Of a DNA stretch of 19,870 nt, positions 15,187 through 19,870 are shown one piece after another; position 1 is the stretch's first letter, and each line of letters starts with the position of its first letter. Below the pieces are notes generated by a model. It worked only from the letters and a program-made list of their open reading frames with translations, searched no databases and was not told the DNA's origin. Source of the DNA: JBBDST01 sp040904765 (lineage in GTDB: Bacteria; Actinomycetota; Nitriliruptoria; Nitriliruptorales; Nitriliruptoraceae); the NCBI GenBank assembly GCA_040904765.1, contig JBBDST010000051.1, positions 1-19,870 of the forward strand. Reading direction: 5' to 3'. A program made the position numbers and the translations under genes.

Positions 15187-15190
15187 CCTC

Positions 15191-16975
15191 ATGAATCACC
15201 CCGATCGTCTGGCGCACACGTGGGCGCCAAAACCCCAACCATCTGGCATGCCATTTCACCGGTATGAACCGTTCCATGAACAGATCACGGTTGAACTGCC
15301 CGACCGCACTTGGCCTACCAAACGCATCACCCATGCTCCGCGCTGGTGTGCTGTAGACCTGCGTGACGGCAACCAGGCACTCATCGACCCGATGGACCTT
15401 CAACGCAAACTGCGCATGTTTGAACTCCTCGTAGCGATGGGATTCAAAGAAATCGAAGTGGGCTTCCCGGCAGCCAGCGACACCGACTTTACGTTTGTAC
15501 GCAAACTCATCGAAGAAGACCGCATCCCCGACGATGTCGTCATCCAAGTACTGACCCAATGCCGTGAACCACTCATTCGGCGCACCTACGAATCACTCAT
15601 CGGGGCGAAACAGGCCCTCGTACACTTCTACAACTCCACATCAGTACTGCAACGTCGAGTCGTCTTCAACACCGATAGGCAAGGCATCATCGATATCGCA
15701 ACCGAAGGCGCGAAGCTCGCAGTCAAATTCGCCGAAGAAATCACCCCCGACACCGAGATCTACTACGAGTACTCGCCCGAGTCATACACCGGCACAGAAC
15801 TCGACTTCGCCGTCGAAATCTGCACCGCCGTACAAAACGTCATCAAACCGACCGTCACACGTCCCATGATTCTCAACCTGCCAGCCACCGTCGAGATGGC
15901 CACCCCAAACGTGTACGCAGACTCGATCGAATGGATGATCCGCAACTTCACCAACCGTGACACGCTCATCATCTCCCTACACCCACACAACGACCGCGGA
16001 ACCGGCGTTGCCGCAGCCGAACTTGGTGTGCTGGCTGGTGCTGACCGGGTTGAAGGTTGCCTGTTTGGCAACGGCGAACGCACCGGCAACGTCGATCTGA
16101 TCACCCTTGGCATGAACCTGTTCTCTCAAGGCATCGACCCGATGATGGACATTTCCGACATCGACGGGATCCGCCGAACGGTCGAACACTGCAACCAACT
16201 GCCGGTGCACGAACGACATCCTTGGGGTGGCGACCTTGTATACACGGCGTTCTCTGGCAGCCATCAAGATGCCATCAAAAAAGGTTTCGAAGCGCTTGAA
16301 ATTGACGCGCGCGCCCGCGGCGTAGCCGTTGACGACATGACCTGGGGTGTGCCCTACCTGCCGATCGACCCCAAAGACGTCGGCCGAAGCTACGAGGCCG
16401 TGATCCGCGTCAACTCGCAGTCCGGCAAGGGCGGCATCGCCTACATCATGAAATCGGAACACCAGTACGACCTGCCACGCCGGCTCCAAATCGAATTCAG
16501 CAAAGTCATCCAGTCTCTCACCGACACCGAAGGCGGCGAAGTATCGCCAGCCGAGATGTACACCATGTTTGTCGACGAATATCTCGAAGGCGGCAACCCG
16601 CCTTGGGGTCGCTTCCGTTTGAAATCGATGCGCCAACAATCCGTCGTCGACAAAGCCGACCAGCTAAATGTGCTCCTCACCGATAACGGTGAAGAACGCC
16701 GCTTCGACTCCACCGGCAACGGACCACTTGACGCGTTTTGTGCCGGACTAAAACAGCTCGGCGTCGCCGTAGAAGTCCTCGACTATGCCGAACATGCCCT
16801 CACCGCAGGCACCGACGCGATCGCTGCCGCCTACGTCGAATGTGCCGTAGGCGACCGAGTGCTGTGGGGTGTTGGACGTGACGCCAACATCGTCACCGCC
16901 TCCCTCAAAGCGATTGTTAGTGCTGTAAACCGGGCCGAACGCCAATCCAAACAACGACCACCACGGCCACGTTAA
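15191..16975 (+). CDS. leuA: 2-isopropylmalate synthase
   Basis: This 594-residue enzyme condenses acetyl-CoA with 2-oxoisovalerate, the first committed step of leucine synthesis. The TIM-barrel catalytic domain carries VDLRDGNQALIDP (Arg58, Asp59), EVGFPAASDTDF and the metal-binding HPHNDRGTG (His264, His266). GNGERTGNVDL follows the barrel core. The C-terminal domain (about 475-585, with GVGRDANIVTASLKAIVSAV) is the regulatory part that binds leucine. Length matches the long actinobacterial LeuA type. ATG 15191 is chosen because AGGAG lies 8 bases upstream and the family N-terminus begins there; the frame stays open through the tRNA but that stretch is not coding. Expression is probably controlled by the leader at 15060-15190. 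metX follows after 70 bases with its own promoter candidate. Confidence 0.97.
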   Translation: MNHPDRLAHTWAPKPQPSGMPFHRYEPFHEQITVELPDRTWPTKRITHAPRWCAVDLRDGNQALIDPMDLQRKLRMFELLVAMGFKEIEVGFPAASDTDFTFVRKLIEEDRIPDDVVIQVLTQCREPLIRRTYESLIGAKQALVHFYNSTSVLQRRVVFNTDRQGIIDIATEGAKLAVKFAEEITPDTEIYYEYSPESYTGTELDFAVEICTAVQNVIKPTVTRPMILNLPATVEMATPNVYADSIEWMIRNFTNRDTLIISLHPHNDRGTGVAAAELGVLAGADRVEGCLFGNGERTGNVDLITLGMNLFSQGIDPMMDISDIDGIRRTVEHCNQLPVHERHPWGGDLVYTAFSGSHQDAIKKGFEALEIDARARGVAVDDMTWGVPYLPIDPKDVGRSYEAVIRVNSQSGKGGIAYIMKSEHQYDLPRRLQIEFSKVIQSLTDTEGGEVSPAEMYTMFVDEYLEGGNPPWGRFRLKSMRQQSVVDKADQLNVLLTDNGEERRFDSTGNGPLDAFCAGLKQLGVAVEVLDYAEHALTAGTDAIAAAYVECAVGDRVLWGVGRDANIVTASLKAIVSAVNRAERQSKQRPPRPR

Positions 16976-16984
16976 CAGCCTTCA

Positions 16985-17000
16985 CCGTGAAACGTCACGG
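16985..17000. promoter_or_regulatory. Palindrome upstream of metX, candidate operator
   Basis: CCGTGAAACGTCACGG has a perfect 6-base inverted repeat around AACG. It lies where a -35 element would fall relative to the TAGGCT at 17011, so a bound repressor could block the metX promoter. It could also be a weak 3' hairpin for leuA, but no T-run follows. Confidence 0.35.
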
Positions 17001-17010
17001 ACGTGCCGAG

Positions 17011-17016
17011 TAGGCT
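17011..17016 (+). promoter_or_regulatory. Candidate -10 element for metX
   Basis: TAGGCT lies 29 bases before the metX ATG, giving a leader of roughly 23 bases. GTGAAA at 16987-16992, 18 bases upstream, could be a weak -35 and overlaps the palindrome. Confidence 0.45.
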
Positions 17017-17045
17017 CGCTGGCACCACAACTGCATGGTGAATGT

Positions 17046-18185
17046 ATGGCAGCACAACAGCACGGCGGTTGGCGCCCCGGGAACCCTCCCGGTCGGCGCC
17101 AATTTGCCGCGCTTGACGGATTGTCGCTTGAGCTTGGCGGCAACATCCCAAACGTCACACTGGCCTATGAAACCTATGGCACGTTAAACCGCGAGGGCAC
17201 CAACGCCGTGCTCGTCCTGCATGCCCTGACTGGCGACTCGCATGTTGCTGGCGCGGCAACTGAAGGTCATATCAGTCCTGGCTGGTGGAACGATCTGGTC
17301 GGCCCAGGCAAAGCTGTCGACACCAACAACTGGTTTGTGGTGTGTCCGAACGTGCTTGGCGGCTGCCAAGGCTCCACCGGACCCTCATCGCTTCACCCCG
17401 ACGGCGACATATGGGGTGCACGTTTTCCCACCATCACCATTCGCGACCAGGTAGCAGCCGAAATCCTGCTCGCCGACACGCTTCACATCGACCGGTTTGC
17501 GGCCGTTATCGGCGGCTCCATGGGAGGCATGCGTGTCCTTGAGTGGGGCATCATGGCGCCCGAACGCATGCTCGGGCTCGCACCAATCGCCGTCTCTGCC
17601 ACCGCCACAGCCGATCAGATCGGCTTGCAAACCATGCAGATCAACATGATCCGATCCGATCCGGCCTGGAAAGATGGCACCTATCTAACTGATCCCACGG
17701 CTCCGGCACCAACTCAAGGCCTCATGCTTGCCCGACAGCTAGCTCACTGGAGTTACCGTAGCCGGGAAGAATTTTCTTTACGCTTTACTCGGCGCGCCCA
17801 AGACGGTGAGGACCCGTTACGTGACGGCCGTTTCGCCGTGTCTTCCTACCTTGAATATCACGGTACGAAACTGGCAGGCCGTTTCGACGCGGCGAGTTAT
17901 GTCGCGTTGACTCACGCGATGAACACGCATGACGTTGGGCGGGGCCGGGGTGGCGTTTCTGCGGCGTTAGCGCAAATTCGTGCGGACGTGATCGTTGCCG
18001 GCATCGACAGTGACCGGCTCTATCCGCTCGAAGAACAGCATGCGTTGGCCCATCAACTTCACATTAAGGGTGATCGTGCCACGGTGATCCGTTCCCCGTA
18101 CGGCCATGATGGCTTCCTCATCGAAGCGCCGCAAGTTGGCCGCATCATCGGCGGACTCCTGACGCGGATTCGTGCCCGGCTGTAG
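17046..18185 (+). CDS. metX: Homoserine O-acetyltransferase (MetX, alpha/beta hydrolase fold)
   Basis: This 379-residue enzyme acylates homoserine in methionine biosynthesis. It shows the family signatures LAYETYGTLN, LVLHALTGDSHVAG, PGWWNDLVGPGKAVDT, CPNVLGGCQGSTGP and the nucleophile elbow GGSMGGMRVLEW (Ser158). The Asp of SDRLYP (Asp323) and His354 in GHDGFLIE complete the triad. Acetyl versus succinyl use of this family is not decided by overall similarity, so acetyl is the default. ATG 17046 is preceded by a modest GGTG; other nearby ATGs are out of frame. No metY is adjacent and the leader is too short for a SAM riboswitch. A weak hairpin follows the gene. Confidence 0.93.
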   Translation: MAAQQHGGWRPGNPPGRRQFAALDGLSLELGGNIPNVTLAYETYGTLNREGTNAVLVLHALTGDSHVAGAATEGHISPGWWNDLVGPGKAVDTNNWFVVCPNVLGGCQGSTGPSSLHPDGDIWGARFPTITIRDQVAAEILLADTLHIDRFAAVIGGSMGGMRVLEWGIMAPERMLGLAPIAVSATATADQIGLQTMQINMIRSDPAWKDGTYLTDPTAPAPTQGLMLARQLAHWSYRSREEFSLRFTRRAQDGEDPLRDGRFAVSSYLEYHGTKLAGRFDAASYVALTHAMNTHDVGRGRGGVSAALAQIRADVIVAGIDSDRLYPLEEQHALAHQLHIKGDRATVIRSPYGHDGFLIEAPQVGRIIGGLLTRIRARL

Positions 18186-18237
18186 TTACCGACACAAACG
18201 TTTCGTGTGCGCGACTGTGACGTTTTTGCGCCGACGG

Positions 18238-18264
18238 GCTGTCGCTACGCCACAGCGGTTTTAA
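18238..18264 (+). terminator. Possible weak terminator after metX
   Basis: GCTGT (18238-18242) pairs with ACAGC (18252-18256) around a 9-base loop, followed by GGTTTTAA. The stem is only 5 bases and the T-run short, so this is tentative. The rest of the 166-base gap between metX and plsC holds the plsC promoter candidate and nothing else I can name. Confidence 0.3.
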
Positions 18265-18306
18265 TTGTTCATTCAACCGCTTCCCCAATATTTCAAAGGC
18301 GCACAG

Positions 18307-18312
18307 TAGGCT
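18307..18312 (+). promoter_or_regulatory. Candidate -10 element for plsC
   Basis: TAGGCT lies 39 bases before the plsC ATG. It is the fourth intergenic copy of this hexamer in the window. No good -35 is visible. Confidence 0.4.
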
Positions 18313-18351
18313 TGAGATTCGTTTGGTTACGGGAAAGCGTGAAGGTACCCA

Positions 18352-19098
18352 ATGGGTGTGTTGTATCGGGTGGTCAGCGGTGCTTTTTTCACCGCATTTC
18401 GGGCTTTTGATGTCCGCATCGAAGTGCGTGGTGCCGCAAATATCCCGACCACCGGTGGAGCAATGCTTGCCAGTAACCACATCAGCTATCTCGACTTTGC
18501 TTTTGTAATGTTGTCCCCTCCTGCGCCGCGCCGCGAAGTCCGGTTTTTGGCTCGCAGCGAGTTTTTTCGTGTGCCCGTCGTAGGTCAGACATTGCGGGCT
18601 TTGGGCCAAATCCCGGTTGACGTTCACGGGGATCCGCTCACCGCAGCCGCAAAAGCCAAAGATGCGCTGAGCGGCGGTGAACTCGTCGGAATGCATCCGG
18701 AAGGAACGATCTCGCCGTCGTTTGTGCTGCGCCGGGGCAAAAGCGGCGCGGTGCGTCTCGCTGAGCAGGCAGACGTGCCGATAATTCCGGTTGGTATTTG
18801 GGGGGCACAACGGCTGTTAACCAAAGGCCGGACGTTTCGTCCCCAACGACACGTGAGCGTGTTAGTCGAATATGGCGAACCGTTCTACCCCAGTGGACGC
18901 ACCGGAGCAGCCAAAACTGCAGAACTAATGGAACGCATCAATGCGCTGGTGTTAAGCGCACAGCAACGCTACCCCCAGCAGGCAACACCCACCAACAACT
19001 GGTGGCTTCCTGCCCATCTGGGTGGAACCGCACCGACACCAAAAGAGGCAGACGCGCTGATCGCCGCACAACTCGCCAAACGGCGCAAATCAGGCTAA
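18352..19098 (+). CDS. PlsC-family 1-acyl-sn-glycerol-3-phosphate acyltransferase
   Basis: This 248-residue protein belongs to the PlsC/LPLAT family, which transfers an acyl chain to lysophosphatidic acid or a similar acceptor at the inner membrane face. Motif I is Asn42-His43-Ile-Ser-Tyr-Leu-Asp48 (HX4D), motif II region FLARSEFFRVPVVG with LGQIPVDV, motif III His115-Pro-Glu-Gly-Thr-Ile-Ser, and motif IV VPIIPVGIWG. Motif III departs from the textbook FPEGTRS; Ile after Thr is, to my recollection, common in actinobacterial members. The first 25 residues are hydrophobic and may dip into the membrane. The tail after residue 205 is variable. AAGG 8 bases before ATG 18352 supports the start. The exact acceptor cannot be inferred; the gene appears monocistronic. 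Confidence 0.9.
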   Translation: MGVLYRVVSGAFFTAFRAFDVRIEVRGAANIPTTGGAMLASNHISYLDFAFVMLSPPAPRREVRFLARSEFFRVPVVGQTLRALGQIPVDVHGDPLTAAAKAKDALSGGELVGMHPEGTISPSFVLRRGKSGAVRLAEQADVPIIPVGIWGAQRLLTKGRTFRPQRHVSVLVEYGEPFYPSGRTGAAKTAELMERINALVLSAQQRYPQQATPTNNWWLPAHLGGTAPTPKEADALIAAQLAKRRKSG

Positions 19099-19109
19099 CC
19101 ATGAGAGCC

Positions 19110-19130
19110 TGTGGATAACTCTGTGGAAAT
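19110..19130 (-). other. DnaA-box-like pair
   Basis: TGTGGATAA at 19110-19118 is the exact reverse complement of the classic DnaA box TTATCCACA, and 19122-19130 holds the variant ATTTCCACA on the same strand. Weaker matches on the plus strand occur at 19151-19159 (AACTCCACA) and 19453-19461 (TGTTCCACA). The block lies between plsC and a small minus-strand gene. Confidence 0.4.
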
Positions 19131-19168
19131 GTGCATAATGACACCGGTGAAACTCCACAGGTGCAACG

Positions 19169-19414
19169 CTACAGTGAGCGCGGCTCATCCCACAACGACT
19201 CGTCTAGGTCGTGGTCACGTTTCTTTTTCGCTAGCACAGCAACAACCGCGCTCACTGCCGCAAGAAGCAGCGCGATCACACCCTTCTTGCCTTTTTTCTG
19301 CTGTTCAGCGTCACCAGCAGGTTCGTCATGCGCGCCTCGTGCCACGAATAGCTCCGTTTCGTTTTCAACATTCAGTTGACTGATACCGTAGCGTGCCGGT
19401 AAGGCAGGTGTCAT
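19169..19414 (-). CDS. Small single-helix membrane protein, unknown function
   Basis: This 81-residue protein has a polar N-terminal half, a lysine-rich KKGKKG, one helix (about 45-62), a second basic stop KKKRDHD, and an acidic end DLDESLWDEPRSL. The basic residues on both sides of the helix and the acidic Trp-containing tail resemble small conserved actinobacterial membrane proteins, but I cannot name a family. It is preferred over overlapping plus-strand frames because only this one gives a plausible membrane protein. The ATG at 19414 has no strong RBS (ACAGGG at 19420-19425 is possible). It is divergent from the gene at 19477, with tandem 12-mers between them. Confidence 0.65.
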   Translation of the reverse strand: MTPALPARYGISQLNVENETELFVARGAHDEPAGDAEQQKKGKKGVIALLLAAVSAVVAVLAKKKRDHDLDESLWDEPRSL

Positions 19415-19424
19415 GTCAATACCC

Positions 19425-19452
19425 TGTCTTAAAGTCGCCTTGTCTTAAAGTC
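19425..19452. repeat. Tandem 12-mer in a divergent promoter region
   Basis: TGTCTTAAAGTC occurs exactly twice, at 19425-19436 and 19441-19452, with a period of 16 bases. It fills the centre of the 62-base gap between two divergent small genes. Each copy holds TAAAGT, which fits a -10 pattern; the second copy is well placed for the plus-strand gene at 19477. Confidence 0.6.
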
Positions 19453-19476
19453 TGTTCCACAGCCAAAAGGACCGTC

Positions 19477-19816
19477 ATGCGTGTGCTCCGCCTTATCGGG
19501 GTCGTGCTTATCGTCGCGATGGTGACNNNNNNNNNNAGCAGTCACCATCGCGTTTCTCACTGCACCATTTAGCACTGATGGCCGCGTACTCATTGGCCTG
19601 GCTTGGGGCCGCGTCACGATCATCGATCTGTATCTGGCATTAGGCGTATTCGTGCTGTGGGTCGGATGGCGCGACGGAATCACACGGGGCTTACTTTGGG
19701 GCGCTATCGCCGTCGTAAGCGGCAGTGCAGGCATCGGCATATACCTGCTGCTTGCGACCCGTAACGCAGCAAATGTGCAAGATGTTCTTTTGGGATCGCG
19801 TAGCAACCAAACGTAA
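19477..19816 (+). CDS. Small membrane protein (DUF1475-like), interrupted by an assembly gap
   Basis: ATG 19477 follows AAAAGGA by 5 bases and begins MRVLRLIGVVLIVAMVT, a membrane helix. After the 10 N (19527-19536) the sequence continues in a different frame as AVTIAFLTAPF, then LAWGRVTIIDLYLALGVFVL, WVGWRDGITRG and IGIYLLLATRNAA, ending at TAA 19814-19816. The WGRVT-IDLY segment and three helices resemble DUF1475-type proteins, recognised with limited certainty. The frames join only if the gap length is a multiple of three, so the 10 N is a placeholder; with no missing bases the protein would be 109 residues. It is therefore treated as intact, not a pseudogene. Function unknown. Confidence 0.65.
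19527..19536. other. Assembly gap of 10 N flanked by a 12-base inverted repeat
   Basis: The gap lies between CGCGATGGTGAC (19515-19526) and its exact reverse complement GTCACCATCGCG (19541-19552), separated only by the N run and AGCA. A strong hairpin at this spot could have stopped sequencing or assembly. Confidence 0.9.
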
Positions 19817-19820
19817 TACG

Positions 19821-19870
19821 TGGGCCAAGGAGGACTTGAACCTCCGACCTCACCCTTATCAGGGGTGCGC
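19821..19870 (-). tRNA. tRNA-Ile, anticodon GAT, 3' part (runs off the window)
   Basis: Read on the minus strand, the segment has the anticodon stem CACCC/GGGTG around loop CTGATAA (anticodon GAT, 19858-19860), variable loop AGGTC, T-arm GGAGG-TTCAAGT-CCTCC, and 3' acceptor strand TTGGCCC with discriminator A at 19821. The 5' part lies beyond 19870. The bases after the discriminator are CGT, so CCA is not encoded. A tRNA-Ile next to gyrA in mycobacteria fits the inferred location. Confidence 0.92.

Noticed and set aside
14627..15190. N-terminal extension of leuA (188 codons) through tRNA-Ala
   Set aside because: It would translate a complete tRNA gene and the attenuator leader. LeuA homology and a good RBS place the start at 15191.
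15977..16639. 220-codon minus-strand frame opposite leuA
   Set aside because: leuA is unambiguous here, with HPHNDRG and downstream motifs; the antisense frame has no family features.
19477..19816. Frameshifted pseudogene
   Set aside because: The frame change falls exactly at a 10-N placeholder and disappears if the true gap is a multiple of three.

Overview
The window looks like chromosomal DNA of an actinobacterium (Actinomycetota) of moderately high GC. The evidence is the block fhaA-fhaB-pstP-rodA-pbpA-pknB, a CrgA homologue, an actinobacterial-type short-chain prenyl diphosphate synthase, and a leuA preceded by a Leu-rich leader peptide. Several genes (trpG/pabA, crgA, the kinase/cell-shape operon, tRNA-Ile) match the conserved neighbourhood beside gyrA in Mycobacterium tuberculosis, so the window is probably origin-proximal. 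Class cannot be fixed from sequence alone; an Acidimicrobiia-like lineage is only a guess. A run of 10 N near the right end suggests a draft or metagenome scaffold.

Layout. (1) 6-6962, plus strand: a cell-wall growth and division signalling cluster. It holds two FHA proteins, a PP2C phosphatase, a SEDS glycosyltransferase, a class B penicillin-binding protein and a PASTA Ser/Thr kinase. The first five genes overlap or nearly touch; pknB has its own candidate promoter. (2) 6959-10507, minus strand: a three-gene operon with a baeRF-type (release-factor-like) protein first, then a CopC-CopD fusion, then a YcnI-like (DUF1775) copper-binding membrane protein. Its upstream region carries a C4/G4 palindrome that resembles CsoR-type copper operators. 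(3) 10633-12402, plus strand: one membrane protein that joins a site-2 protease (M50) to a YlbL-like PDZ plus Lon-type serine protease module. This is the most unusual gene here. (4) 12431-14847: trpG/pabA (minus) divergent from a prenyl diphosphate synthase and crgA (plus), with a small zinc-ribbon membrane protein (minus) tail to tail with crgA. (5) 14948-18185: tRNA-Ala(TGC), a leucine-responsive leader (15-residue peptide with four Leu codons and competing hairpins), leuA and metX. (6) 18352-19870: a PlsC-type acyltransferase, a DnaA-box-like patch, two small divergent membrane-protein genes with a tandem 12-mer between them, an assembly gap inside one of them, and the 3' part of tRNA-Ile(GAT).

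How the parts work together. RodA and PbpA make and crosslink peptidoglycan. PknB senses wall fragments through its PASTA repeats and phosphorylates partners that FHA proteins read; PstP reverses this; CrgA is a small divisome protein. The copper operon probably handles periplasmic copper binding and import. leuA and metX are amino-acid biosynthesis genes under separate local control.

No insertion sequence, integrase, CRISPR array or other sign of a mobile element was seen. No gene-free stretch exceeds 300 bases once the tRNA and leuA leader are counted.
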